A stretch of 64,000 bases of DNA, taken from contig JBAIZL010000428.1 of the NCBI GenBank assembly GCA_036971475.1, positions 603,501 to 667,500 on the forward strand, given 5' to 3'. A program made the position numbers and the translations under genes. The stretch's first letter is position 1. Each line of letters opens with the position of its first letter. Shown here one piece after another: positions 1 to 12,419 of this stretch. This DNA comes from Prosapia bicincta (lineage: Eukaryota > Arthropoda > Insecta > Hemiptera > Cercopidae). The notes beneath the pieces were generated by a model. It was not told the origin of the DNA. It saw only the letters and a list, made by a program, of their open reading frames with translations, and searched no databases.

Positions 1-60
1 GAACAATTGAATGAAATAGTCTTGGTAATAAGATGTTTGTTATAATGGTGTGTATTTTTA

Positions 61-115
61 TATGTATGTGTGTGTGTGTGTGTGTGTGTGCGTATGTGTG
101 TGATTATGTTGGTGT
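61..115. repeat. (TG)n microsatellite
   Basis: Mostly alternating TG with a few interruptions (CGTA, TGAT). Simple-sequence repeat with no coding signal. Confidence 0.9.
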
Positions 116-186
116 TTGTCTGTGTAAACTCACACTTTTAGATTATTTCTGATAAATTTCAACTCTTGAAATTGTTTAGACTATAT

Positions 187-300
187 AGAAGACTGACAGA
201 CGTACCTTGGTAACCACATCATATAAAAACGTTAAAATATATGTCATGTTTTGAATCCAATTTATTCTTTGTCAGTGGGAGAGAAACTGAATTTGTCAAA
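187..300. repeat. Diverged fragment of the 1.7-2.1 kb palindromic element
   Basis: The stretch beginning near 190 (GACTGACAGACGTACCTTGG) matches the arm end of the palindrome at 1691-2066 almost base for base. A later stretch (TTTGTCAGTGGGAGAGAAAC) resembles its TTTGTCAATCAAAGAGAAAAC segment. The part between has decayed. It reads as an old partial copy of the same family. Confidence 0.5.
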
Positions 301-1499
301 GATCTGCAGACTCTGTTTTCCTGATTACATAAATTTATGTCTAATTTTTCTTGTAAAACTGTCTCCTAAGCAAAGCATATTCTCTTCATAGAAATAATAT
401 GTTATTATATTTATAAAATTTTACATTTTGTAGAGGTTTATACAGGTTTATTGAAAACTACTTTAAGCGGTAAACTAGAAAAATAAACTGTTTCTTAGGT
501 TAAAAATTATTACACCATAACTTATCAATAAGTTTGCTAATACTTTATTGCATTTGTATTTTATTATTTCGTTTAAAGAAAAATAATTGTATTTTTTTAA
601 ATTAGCATTTAATATTAGGAATTTATAGTGTTTTTGTTAGACAGAAATTATTTATACTAGTTTCAATGAGTGATTTGCACAATTGTTTCTCCTTGATCAT
701 TCTGCATTTTGTACATAAACTTTCCTGTCACAGAAACTCATAGGATTTTTTAAATTAAAATTGAATCATTTTTTACCTCTGAAAACCCTGTTTTCGACTT
801 TTGTGCTTCCTGTTTTTGTATATTTGTAAACAATTAAAAAATATATTACTAGTCTGTGAGTTATGATATGTAAGCAGATTATTTTATAAGTGCAGCATAT
901 GCTAATGTTTTTAAAATAAAGACAACTTAGTTGTTTCCTTGTTTGTTTAGCTTACCCTGTGTTTAGAGTGAAATAATCACTTAAAAAAAATATTTGCCTT
1001 ATTTAATAAGTTCATGATTTAAGAGAAAAAGGAATTGAAGTGTAATTGATTCTGAAAGAGATTTGGTTAATCGGAGCTTGGATAATTTTAGTTCTGCTAT
1101 ATTACAGGAAAGGTAGAGCCAGAGAGAAGTTGTGTCTTATGGATGAAGTGGTTGCTTTTTCTAAACCAATACAGAATTATTTAGAGCAGCAGTAAATACA
1201 GTTATAATAGCTAAAAATTTCACTTACACCAGTAACAGATTGTCAATTAATGAAGAATCTAATGAAATATTCTAGCAGAATATTAAGATCTATTTAGATT
1301 AAACTTAATTTTAAAAGAAAATTTTACTCTAAATTTCCTTTGTAATTTGCTCATAAAGACGAGACAAATAGAAGCTTTTACAACAGTTTAAATATCAAAC
1401 AAATTTGCTTTCAATTATATTTATATATATATATTCTTGATATTTTACGTTATCCATTGTTTTTCCGTTGCACTGACTTTATGAAGTTAATATATTAAC

Positions 1500-1503
<4 letters not shown>
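301..1503. other. AT-rich intergenic DNA, no gene seen
   Basis: No open frame of note on either strand, no RNA gene and no clear repeat. Composition is strongly AT-rich with homopolymer runs, typical of the surrounding non-coding DNA. Confidence 0.7.
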
Positions 1504-1562
<59 letters not shown>

Positions 1563-1586
1563 TTTTTTTATCTTACATATATCTGT

Positions 1587-1660
<74 letters not shown>
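1504..1660. repeat. Compound (TA)n/(TG)n microsatellite
   Basis: About 40 bp of TA, then about 20 bp of TG, a short unique stretch, then about 70 bp of TA ending just before a palindromic element. Several palindromic elements in this window sit next to TA tracts. Confidence 0.9.
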
Positions 1661-1662
<2 letters not shown>

Positions 1663-1690
1663 GGTTAGTTTTGGTTGGTAAAGATTATTT

Positions 1691-2066
1691 AGATTTTTTG
1701 GACTAGGAGACTGACAGACTTACCTTGGTAAGAGTCCACTCTGTAGTCTTGAAATAGAAACACATAAAAGCACTTAACCAATGATATATTTCAACCACTT
1801 AGTGGTCTTTGTCAATCAAAGAGAAAACACAAAAAGAAATATGAGAGAATGAAATAAAATAAATTAAATAAATATAAATTGTAATCATTACAATTTATTT
1901 TGTTTCATTCTCTCATATTTCTTTTTGTGTTTTCTCTTTGATTGACAAAGACCACTGTGTGGTTGAAATATATCATTGCTTAAGTGCTTTTATGTGTTTC
2001 TATTTCAAGACTACAGAGTGGACTCTTACCAAGGTAAGTCTGTCAGTCTCCTAGTCCAAAAAATCT
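1691..2066. mobile_element. Palindromic MITE-like element with ~185-bp arms
   Basis: The sequence from AGATTTTTTGGACTAGG (1691) is the near-perfect reverse complement of the sequence ending CCTAGTCCAAAAAATCT (2066). The centre is near 1886, with almost no spacer. Only a few mismatches and a short AT-rich indel separate the arms, so the element is young or homogenised. It has no coding capacity. Each arm contains a hairpin (ACCACT/AGTGGT) followed by TGAAATAT and preceded by TTGACAAAG. That layout resembles a hammerhead core with C3 and G8 changed, so it may be a derived member of the ribozyme-bearing palindromes described elsewhere in this window. Confidence 0.75.
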
Positions 2067-5000
2067 ATATATATATATATATATATATGTAGAGAGAGAG
2101 AGTCAAAATGGAGAGAGAGTCAAAATGTAGTCATGGAACTATGTTGCACTTATAAGTTTGAGAATGCCGATACTGCATAAAGCTTCACGTATGTAACATA
2201 ATAAAAGTGTATTAAGAAAAATAAAAAAATATATATTCTTGTTTATGAAAATATTATTCAACTATATATATATATGTCTGTGAAACATTCATTGAACGTG
2301 ATGTTTTATTCAAACGCAAAGTGCAACAAAAAATTACTAACTTTTTCAAGTAAAACTTTGAAAACTAGAAACGATTTAAAAAGTACCTATACGAAGTTAC
2401 TGTATTTACAGTACTGTATTACTGTACATCGTATTTTATGTTTAATTTAATACAGTATTTTTTTCTCCAGATACGGTCTGTGTAGTGTATAAAACAGTTT
2501 GTGTTGTTTGAAATTGAATTGCGTATATAAAAATAAGATACTGATAGGTTGTTTGTATTCAAATAAAATCAGTATAGGCAGTTTTAAATGTAATACGGTT
2601 AATAAATAATACAGTTACTAAATTATGACCTACTGAGTTTGCTTCGATTAAATTCCGCTACGTTCAAGTCATGCTTCCTGAAAATGAATTGGTGAGTGTA
2701 CTTATTTACCAGTAAGTTATCATAAGCATTAGATAACTTATCATAATAGCCTATACAGAGTAGACCCTATGAAAAATATTGAATATGGATATCTAATACA
2801 ATGAAGAAACATTCTGAAAACATCAATAAAACATTTTGAACAACTTGAATTTCAAAAAATTGAAACATTATAAAACATTATCCTATATTAACATTGGCCT
2901 ATTACACTAACTACGCTCGCGATATTACACTGTATCCCTTTTATTACCTCAAGTGTGGTATGCATAATGCAGTAAGATGTGTAAGAAGGTCCTGGTAAGA
3001 GGGAAGGGGCTATTTGACTAGATCAGGGTGGTAAGTACAATATACCTTAAGGTAGCAGTGCTTCTGGCAGTTTAAAACCCGCTCCCAAGTTAATAGAAAA
3101 AAAAGATGTGTAAGATGGGGTGGGAGCATTCTTGACAACACAACCTCTAAATAACGAATACCTCTCTACAATGAATCTTTTCTCTGGATAATCGGCTTCG
3201 TTATACAGAGGTACGACATATATATATATATATACATATGTTCTATTTGTCAAATATATTCTCCTATTAAATGTATATTTCATTTTCTTCACAGTTCCTT
3301 CTTTCTATAATCTGGCTTTTTTTTAAGCTTTAAGTAAAACAATGTGTTCCTCTAAAAAAAAACATCTCTCCACTGTATTCTACATGATTATACTTAGTAG
3401 ATAACCTTTAAATATTATTTGCTTCATGAACAACAAACACTCATAAAATAGAAACCAAACCAAATTTACTGGCATACCCCTTTGAAACATGTAACCTGCA
3501 AACCCGTTACATTAACTTATGACACTATGCTTAACTATGGAGGCAAAATATAGAAAACTGGGCTGAAGTTCCTTTAGATAAGATATGATTATATTCTCAA
3601 CTCTTATTAAGATCTGAATGGCTATTAAATAAAAGAAACTAAAGCTCTCTTAGGGCTGGCCCATAATGCAATAGGTATGCTGAAAAATACCATCACTAAG
3701 ATTCTATTAAGAAAGGTAATTCATAACCTTTTCTTCAATATTTTCTGTCTTTACAACCGTTGTCTAGGCGCTGACAAATAAAATATTTAGTGTAATAATT
3801 TTTCTATCCTATGGATAAAATACATATCCTCTTGGTTTGGAAGAGACATGTGACATTTGAATCTATAAAATAAATTGTTATAAGAATGAGAATGAAGTGA
3901 GCTTCACAATGATGAACTAAATGTTTAAACATTTTTGTTGATGTAAAATTTATACAAGAATAAGTGACCCAACTTCGGAGTAGTTGGAGAAAAAATACCA
4001 CTTACAACGTTGAAAGACATTGACTTGAGCCTTGAATTATTGGATTCAGATCTATTTAGCTTTGTTAAGTTGTAATTTTACAATAACCTAAAGTTTTTAA
4101 AACAAGTTGGTTTCCAAGTGGATGACTCATTTGTTTACTTATCCATGTGATCAAAAGATTAACATGTTTACTGCTAAAATCATACTATAATGTAACCTGA
4201 ATGCTCAATGCAAAAAAAATAATTAATTTCGATATCAATGGATGAATATTAATCATCTATCACTAAAAATCCCATTTTTGCCTTTTTAGAAGTTCAGTAA
4301 TTACAGTTACCACTTGCACCTGAAGACAATCTTCCTCACTAGCCAGGAGCTTTGGTTACCGGTCGCGCTAGGATTGGTATTCCGTACCACGGACTTTCAT
4401 CTATTTGAATACATATTATACAGTCTTTCATTGTCAACAAGTACAAAACTCTTAATATTTTATTAACATCTTATACTTACAATTATGTTAAACATAATTA
4501 AACTTCAAGTACTTCCCTGCCTACCCATCCGAATGCATTTTATTGTGTACAAATATATTCACAAAGTAAAATGCTAACTGTTGAGAAGCTATAAAAACAA
4601 TAACACAGTATAATTTCTAGAAACACACTGGCATGATTTGAGAAATAAGTACCACATGCTCCTGCATGTGTGGGTTTTTTGGGTTAGTAACCGTAGTTAC
4701 AGCACACAGAGAACTTACTTAATAATTTTTGTATATTTAAAATGGTTTAACAAGAAATAGTGGAATAGTATTTAACAACTGAGGCTTGAGTGAAATACTG
4801 TTAATTTTTTAGAATTTAAAATGAGAAATTACTATCTTTTCAATTACATTTTGAAAAAGATAAAATATTTCAAATTCATAAGAGATGATTTATTTGTTTT
4901 ATAACAGTGCTATCGATGAAAACATGTACATATGAAGTCTTCCACTGAAGAGGGTAGTTACTAAATCCTGAAGCAGCTAACTAAATCTCTGATATAAATT

Positions 5001-6684
5001 GCGAAATTGGAGTTGATTTAATTTTAAAGCTTATAACTATTACTATATAAATATTTTAACCAAAAAGAAATAAAAGGCCTTTCAGTAAAACCTTTTCCTT
5101 TTCTTGTCAAAGAAAAATAAAGAATATATGACAATAATTCTACCTGCTAAACTTTGAACAAACAATAGTATGACACACAAAAGTTGTGATTTTGCAACTT
5201 GCTTCAAAGAGGAAATATATAACATTAGTTTTAAAAATAAAATTTTAAGACTAATATTTTTATCTTGAAAGAGAACTACAAATATGATTTATCCTGTTTA
5301 TTATTGTTGAACAGTAGTAGAAGGTAGTATGAAACCCTACAAATATTTTGTGGAGGAAAAAGCCTTAAAATGTCCCTGGAAAATGGTGAAATGCTTGGAA
5401 ACATCTCAAGCTGAAACACATTCCATATGTATACTAACATCAGATGATATGCCACCATTTAGAAAGGCTCCTTTCATTTACTGCCTCTTCTACAGTGACA
5501 ATAATTTTAGAAAATTCAGATCCGGTTAGCCATTGGCTATGTGAGGTTACAAATGATTAAATCACAAACATTCAAATTGAAAGGAAAACACTTGCTATAA
5601 AAAGAGCACGAGTACACCAATTTGCAAGAAAAGTTTTACAAAATAAATCTAAACATTGGTTGGAGAAATGTTATTGCTTAAAAATTAGAAACAGATATAG
5701 AAATGGTATAATCCTCTCTTTTCAAGTTTAAAATATACTATTCTGATCCTAATCAGAGATTTTGGAGATGTATCTCTGTGTTTGCATCTCAACTGGTACA
5801 GTTGTATAGTGTCCAATTGTCATATTGACTGGAACTGGAAATGATGCATGCCTTATGTTTATTTCTGTTGCTCAGCCCTTGAAGAAATCATTCAGTAAAC
5901 CTTTGCTGCTTTCTTAACTTTCAATAACCGAGTTGTAAGTATTTACCTTCATTTCTGCACAGGATTAAAAAGTTAGTTGCTCTTTGATTATTGTCTGGCC
6001 AGGAAATTTGAACTTAGATGCAGAAATTTCTTGACATTATGAGTATTTAATACTAACTATATATTCCAGATATGAAATTTATAAACATTTTTGATCACCA
6101 AGAAGAAAGTAATAAAGGCACAAGCATATGGTTAAGAAAGCTTCAAGTACCATGATTTTACAGTATCAAGTATGAGAGTAACAGAAAGTCTTATTCTAGA
6201 AAAATTAATTGGTAATGTATTCTCATGAGACTTATACTATCTTTTGGACTCAAAGGCCTATACCTATGCTTTTAATAGATGAGTATAACTTATGTCTTAC
6301 CAGAGAACTAATTAAATAAATTATATTAATGATATTCTAAAGGTAACGAAAATTGTAAAAACTAATTATGCTTTTCTCTTACTGATTTTCTTTACCAGTT
6401 CCAGGGTTGCTGCTATAACATTAAATTCCTTACATAATGGTGTGTATTTGTTTAAATCTGTAGGTGTTAAGTACATCTTCGACCATGGTTTCCACTATGA
6501 TTTTTGTATAAGTAAATTTTGTACATAACATATTGAGTAATAACTAAATTAAAGCTATTCAGTCGTGTTAGAGCTACTATACGTATTATGTATATACTTG
6601 CATACAAATTTTAATCATTATTAAATATTCTAGCTTGTATTTGAAATTATATTTTTGAAAAATGTTTAATGTGTTATTTTATTA
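2067..6684. other. AT-rich intergenic DNA, no gene recognised
   Basis: The longest open frames here are under 85 codons, AT-driven, and show no domain or splice context. Short TA tracts occur at 2065-2088 and 3219-3235. A small GC-richer patch near 4340-4400 has no recognisable identity. Nothing supports a gene. Confidence 0.6.
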
Positions 6685-7060
6685 TACAATATCAAGAGCA
6701 CAGTGGTACATAATGTCACAATGAGAATATTGGAAGGAACCCCAATACCACAAAAATAACAAATGAAACAAGTTACTTAAGATTAAACCCTTATGTACAT
6801 TTCGATGACCATGACACCATCATCATAGGGTCTATTACAAAACTACGTTCTAGCAATTAAGAATTTACAAACTTAAGTGATCTTTCTAGTTTGTAACTTC
6901 TTGTTTGCTAGATTGTAATTTTGTAATAAGACCCTCTGATGATGATGACATGGTCATTGAAATGTACATAAGGGTTTAATCTTAAGTAACTTGTTTCATT
7001 TGTTATCTTTGCGGTATTGGGGTTCCTTCCAATATTTTCATTGTAATGTTATTTTATTAC
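6685..7060. mobile_element. Palindromic element with hammerhead-like arms (copy 1)
   Basis: The arms from about 6711 and to about 7051 are reverse complements with scattered mismatches, sharing for example AATATTGGAAGGAACCCCAAT and AAGTTACTTAAGATTAAACC. Inside each arm is a CTTATGTACATTTCGAT block, the complement of a hammerhead GAAA strand with its tiny helix III. A second diverged copy lies about 1.2 kb downstream, and the left flank (ACAATATCAAGAGCACAGTGG) is shared with that copy. No protein is encoded. It looks like a non-autonomous element just upstream of VGAT. Confidence 0.7.
6930..6976 (+). ncRNA. Hammerhead-ribozyme-like motif
   Basis: In order: helix I strand GACCCT (6930-6935), core CTGATGA (6936-6942), one extra T, helix II GATGAC/GTCATT with loop ATG, core GAAA (6959-6962), a minimal helix III in TGTACATA, and the second helix I strand AGGGTT (6971-6976). 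GACCCT pairs fully with AGGGTT, allowing one G-U. Predicted cleavage would fall after A6970 (AUA triplet). The extra base between CUGANGA and helix II departs from the textbook core. The opposite arm (about 6786-6832, minus strand) is damaged at the C of CUGA and in helix II. Confidence 0.5.
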
Positions 7061-7892
7061 TATTGACAGATATCAGTTTTAGAAGCAAAAACGTATTCGT
7101 TATAACACAAAGTACTGGCAATGTAGAGGCTCCATGCAAAGATATTTCAAACAGCATTTCATCCAAGTAGAGTTTTGAATATATTCCTTTTTATAGAAAG
7201 ATTAATTTTGAGGTGATATATTTTCAAATGGTTCAATTTACTATATATTTAAACCATGTTGAAACTCTTTTCCTTTGGGCTTTGGAATAATATTCTTTTT
7301 AAAACAATATTTTTGTTTAAATAAAATAGCAATGCCAAAATATCTCTCACAATAAGGAGTATTATTCCTTATAATATTCAGAAAAAAGTAAAGGCCTAAT
7401 AATAAGGAACATAGCCTAGAAAGCTTTCATTTTTTGTTCACTTTATATGTTTTTTTTGTGTAATTTCAATTGTTTGTATGCTACTATATTTTATAATTGC
7501 TGTTACATATGGTAATTAATAATATTCATGTTTTTGTCTATAGCTGTATTATACATAAGAGCATGCACTTAGTTCTGACATTTGCAAACCTGCATGAATG
7601 TAAAACATCTTTGATCAATTAACTTATATAACATATGCATGAATTAGTTTATTAATTTTATTCAAATGGTAAAAAATTAAACTATTACAAATGATTGTAA
7701 TGTCCACAATTTATTAATGCTTATTATAAAAAAATATATAACTCTTGAAATATTAAATTAAACCAAACTTATCCTGTGGATATGAAAATAATCCTGTAGT
7801 TTAGAACTTATTTTTAGATTTAACATGAAATATATATATTTGTCTAATTATGACTTTAAATAGTTTTAGAAATCAATCATCCTTTTACTCTG

Positions 7893-8240
7893 TATTTTAA
7901 TGTACAATATCAAGAGAACAGTGGTACAATATATTACAATAAAAATATTGGAAAACACCTCAATCCTTCAAAAATAATATCAAAATAAGTAATATAAGAA
8001 GTTATCTAAGATTAAAACCTTATGTACATTTCGATGGCCATATCATTAGAGGGTCTTATTACAAAATTAGAATCTAGAATACAATAATTTACAAACTAGA
8101 CTGACTCGGGTATTATACCATTCATGTATTCTACACACATGAATAAGTAATGTACATTAGAGGTTAATCTTAGGTAACTTGTAATTGTTTATTATTTTTT
8201 TGGTGTTGTGATTTTGTTAATATTTTTTAATGTATTCTAA
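7893..8240. mobile_element. Diverged palindromic element (copy 2)
   Basis: It shares ACAATATCAAGAG.ACAGTGG at its left edge with copy 1, plus the ATATTGGAA..AC motif, CTTATGTACATTTCGATGG, and a right end resembling the GGTAACTTG...GTTATTTT arm. The palindrome has decayed. The hammerhead-like core on the minus strand near 8020-8066 reads CTAATGA with an intact GAAA, so it is expected to be inactive. Confidence 0.6.
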
Positions 8241-8369
8241 CGTTAATTTGTTTTTTATCTAAAATTTTAATATTAATTTGTTATGAATTTACTTTCAATC
8301 GATCTATTTAAATCCATTCATTATTCTAACTTAAACAACCACACAAATCTTAAACCGTTGCTTAAAATT

Positions 8370-8863
8370 AAAATCCCCTCCCCACATCGGATCCATCAAT
8401 TTGTCCAACGATTTTCCCCCGACACAAAACACCATGACGATGTCTGAGGGTGGGGTGGGAAATGTTAGTTTAATGGTTCGGACGCTTGGGGCGCTGCGTA
8501 CGTCGGGTCGAATTGATCCAGTCTCCCCGACCCCCGAAAAAGCAAAACCACTTCCCCTAAAAGTCTTTCTTCTGATTCCAAAAAACTGTGTTCCATTAGT
8601 GAATGTGTTGAGTTTAAATTGTTTTTTTTAAGTGCGCGAATGGTCAGTACAAATAGAAGAATGAAATTTGTGAGGTAGTGAAATCTTTTACTAGTTTACT
8701 AGAGTGTAGATTGTAAGGGGAATGACCTGAAATAATGCATTTGATTGAAACATATCGTTTTAAGTGATACAATAAAATAAATAGACATGTTTAAACAAAT
8801 AAAGACTTTAAAGTATAATTTGGATTTATAAATCGAACTAGGTATAAATTTATAAAAGGTAAA
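8370..8863 (+). promoter_or_regulatory. Likely VGAT promoter / 5' UTR region
   Basis: A patch at about 8375-8600 is much richer in G+C and CpG (CCCCGACC, GTACGTCGGGTCG) than the AT-rich flanks and lies just upstream of VGAT coding exon 1. If transcribed, it contains a 65-codon upstream ORF (8434-8631) that could reduce translation of VGAT. A G-run (GGGTGGGGTGGG, about 8448-8459) could fold into a quadruplex. No transcription start can be placed from sequence. A further non-coding exon upstream is possible. Confidence 0.4.
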
Positions 8864-9235
8864 ATGGCGCAGTTTGGTCGTTTATACGTTCCGCCATGGC
8901 GAGCCGTAGTAAACGTGGCGTGGGAAACTGTTAAGAGCACAATCCCCGAGAAAAGTAAACTGATCCGGAGAAATCAGACAGAAATGGCATCGATGCCGGG
9001 GCCGGGGAATACGTATGGCACGGAAACCCGAGTAGCCGAGGAAGACTTTGCAGGGGGAGATGGATATGCTAAAGAGGATGGCTTCACGCCGAGACAGAGC
9101 TACCAGCAGTCTAGAGGGGCCACCATGAGCATGGCGAGTGGAGGCAGTTTTGACGAGTTCGGAGGCGGGGAGGGCAAAAGTAGACACAAGATTAACGAAT
9201 GGCAGGCTGCATGGAACGTCACAAATGCTATACAG
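8864..9235 (+). CDS. VGAT: Vesicular GABA transporter, coding exon 1 (residues 1-124)
   Basis: Encodes the N-terminal cytosolic region of the vesicular inhibitory amino acid transporter, which loads GABA (and glycine) into synaptic vesicles using the proton gradient. The ATG at 8864 has an AAAATGG context, and an in-frame TAA lies at 8816-8818, so this is the first in-frame Met. The segment is hydrophilic and rich in Gly, Glu and Lys. It ends with the conserved INEWQAAWNVTNAIQ, which begins the amino acid/auxin permease core. The exon ends in CAG followed by the donor GTGGGT (9236). The intron is phase 0 and the frame hits a stop ten codons past the donor. Exon 2 continues exactly as expected (NAIQ then GMFIVSLPFAVL). 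The N-terminus differs most between species, as is usual for this family. Confidence 0.92.
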
Positions 9236-11642
9236 GTGGGTGAACTTTGCAGATATGACCTAACCTAAAATTGTATTACGGTAGTAACTACATTTAGAGA
9301 TGGTAAATAAATTAGGGTTTTGTATTGGAAAACGTTGAAAGGTTTATTAACACAGTATTTATTATTGAATTTTTATATTTATAATTTTATTTTGAAATTG
9401 TACATCTCTGTTTAGTTTTTGAATATCGCAGTAAGAATTATGCAATTTCAAGTTAAAAACAAATTTATCGTTACAATTTATATATATTTTATATTTTCAT
9501 CTAAAGTTAAGTTATATATTCTATTTTGTTTTCATACAAAGCAACATAGAATTTTTTTCATTGCGAAATTTTATTAAATTTGTCGAAGATTTTATGAATA
9601 ATATCTCTTTATTAACAAACGCATGTATAATATCACTAGCAATAGGTAGCAATTTTATGTTAAATTAGGTCAAACTATTTTCCATATATAAAAAAAAATG
9701 CTTACACCATTTTCTCCCATAAAGTACACTGACTTGTTGCTAGTGTTTATTAAGAAGAGACTAATAGGGTTTCCTATGTTAATAAAAACATTCATGATAC
9801 AATGATACGCCTGCTTTTCAACGTAACGCAGCCCGCCCAATAATCTAATTGCTAATTTTGAAGCCCATTTTGATCGTTACTTATATAACGCCATTGATTG
9901 CACTTTGTAATATCGATCTTGAGATTGATTCCCAAGCGTAAAATCGAAGACTTGTTACATACCAGAAATTGAGTAAATTTCGATAAGCGATTTCTAAGTA
10001 ATAAATATCGTATCTCAGGTCGTTATGGGGAGTGAGTATACTGTACAAAACTTTGTTGTGAAACTACCGTGATTCTGTCCATCTCTACTAGACGAGGGTA
10101 TTTTCGTGCCTAACTAAATTCCATGCGCGATTCAGCATTTTACCCACTTACTTACAATAGGGAATGTTCTCTACACTCAAGAAGAAAACTTAAAGTAATC
10201 AAGCACCTTACTCGTGTTAGAGACCCAACTAATAGGCCCTACAGATGAGAGAATCAGATATACGTCAATGGTATGACCCTGATAAAGTTGGCAAGACGGA
10301 TAAAGTAATAAGTATAACAAGATACTTTTATTTCTATTCTCTTTACGTTGAAGAAGTCGCAAAAAAGGAAACATGTCATAAACATTGTTCATAAATCAAG
10401 ACAAGAAACTCCACTCCCGTTTGTGTTTGTTTATTTTGAATGTTTTTCAGGAACTCATCAATTTTGTTGTTCTCGGACCCTTGTTAAACAAAACTGTTTG
10501 TTGTCTCTCATTTCTTTAACAAGATTGCATTTATGTAAGGAATGTAGTAGATACGAGGAACTACATCTTTTAGTAATATTCAACAGAAAATTAATCTATA
10601 CTGATATTTTCTATTCACTAAATTTACGTAAAAGTGAATTCCAAACAAGAAACAACTGTTAAAAAATATCGGAGGTCAGAAATTGTGGACAGAACCTTAA
10701 TTAATAACCGCCACACAAACATAACCTTACTTTACAAACAAGAAACTTTATAACCTCAAATTTTCTTTCAAACAAATATCATGCAAACACCTGCAAAGTA
10801 CCTGTTTGTGTAAGTTTAGTTATTTAAAAAATTAAGTTTTCTAAGGTAAAATAATCCATTTTTGAACTGTCCTCTTTTTTCTGAACAAAGCCTACATTTT
10901 TCTTGGCCTTGCAATAGGCTTACATATAACTTTGCATATCTGGTTACTTTTAAGTTAGAAAACTATTTCATCTCAGCAAACCTATCCTAGTCTGTTACGT
11001 TTTTACCATATTGCAATATAGGTATAATAAATAGAGCACGCTGTTTTATAGTGAAATATTGATTTTAAATAGTTTCGTGTGTGGAAAATGAGGTTATGTT
11101 TGTATATGTTTTTAAGTAAAATGTAAATATGAAACACAAATATTTTAATATCCAGTATTTCTTATAACTTACTCTTACTTCCTATTGCGCACATTTTTAC
11201 AAAATTACGTCCATAATTATTGTTCTACTGGTATTATTTTAAAAAACTCAGCCGGATGATTTAGGGATTATTATACATTCAAGGCTCCTGATGTAAGTTG
11301 CAAACTGAACATGTGACTTGATTTTCTCTTATCTTTCAAACTAAGATTTTCATACCCTAACAATTTCCGTCCCTACCATATGACAGGGTTAATCTTCTCT
11401 TCACTCTAAAACATATTAGGTTTTGTGTGTAGATAGTTATAAATTGTTAGATACGGTTTTAAAGTTTTAATTTTTATACTCTTTCTTTTGATATAATTTT
11501 TTTAAAATAATTTATTGTGAAATGTGTCGCTAAAAAAATATTTGTTACGTTTTTTGTTTTTGTTTGGTTTCTCTTAAATTGGAAGATGATGTTTTAAATG
11601 ACACTACTACAGTGCGATATGAAAATTAATACAGAACTTTAG

Positions 11643-11990
11643 TTTTTGACTGAAAGTTGTGGAAAAGTGATGAAATTTCATAATTATTATACTCTGGGCA
11701 TCCTGTTAGAATGCACAAAAAATAGATTGAGATTTGGTGGTTTCGATGAAGACTCTCAAAGACGTTTTTATATGGAAATCTTGGAAAAATAAGCAGATTT
11801 TATAACCTCTTTAAGAATTTCAGTTTTCGACAGGAAATCTTGGAAAAATGGATAAAATTTCATAGTTAGGCTATTACACTGAGTATCCTGTTGAAAGGTA
11901 GAAAAAATAAGATTAAGTTTTGGTAGTAGAGTTCTGGTGGTTTCGATTTCCTCTTTCGACAGTAAAGTTCTTGGCTTTTTAATTTTTCGT
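11643..11990. repeat. Degenerate tandem repeat, ~180-bp unit
   Basis: The block starting near 11643 (GACTGAAAGTTGTGGAAAAG...ATGAAATTTCATA...ATCCTGTT...TTTGGTGGTTTCGAT) recurs near 11825 (CGACAGGAAATCTTGGAAAAATGG...AAATTTCATAG...ATCCTGTTGAAAG...GGTGGTTTCGATT). A third start (CGACAGTAAAGTTCTTGG) appears near 11956. The copies are diverged, with a spacing of about 130-180 bp. Confidence 0.6.
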
Positions 11991-12419
11991 ATTAAATATT
12001 TTCCCCGTTAGTGTTTTTAAATCAAAATATGTTTTGTTACCGAAGAAAAAATTATGTTTTGTTATATTTTTGTAAAAAATGGACTACTTGTGAAGATAAC
12101 AAATGTTAGGTAAATGTGAATATATGCTACGTTAGATTAGGCTCTTAAATATAAAATCCTATGAATATACCTGGTTATTTTCTACAGCCAAATATTAGTT
12201 AGCGTTCTATAGGTTATATAGGCCTACAAGTTGTATAGTAGACCTAAATAAAGGGAGCAGAGGAATATATTTAAGCCAATATTTTCCATTTCCATTAAAC
12301 CACTGTCTGTAAACACTATAAACAATTGTCTTCCTCTAGAAATATAAAACATATTGAAAATAGTATTGATAAAAAACACTTAGAGGGGATACGAGCTGCA
12401 ATTTAGGATGCTGTACAAG

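Noticed and set aside
8851..8859. TATAAAAGG, a TATA-box-like sequence
   Set aside because: It lies only about 5 bp before the VGAT start codon, so it cannot be the promoter for this ATG. AT-rich DNA gives such matches often.
10348..10662. 104-codon frame in VGAT intron 1
   Set aside because: No recognisable domain, AT-driven residues, no splice or start context.
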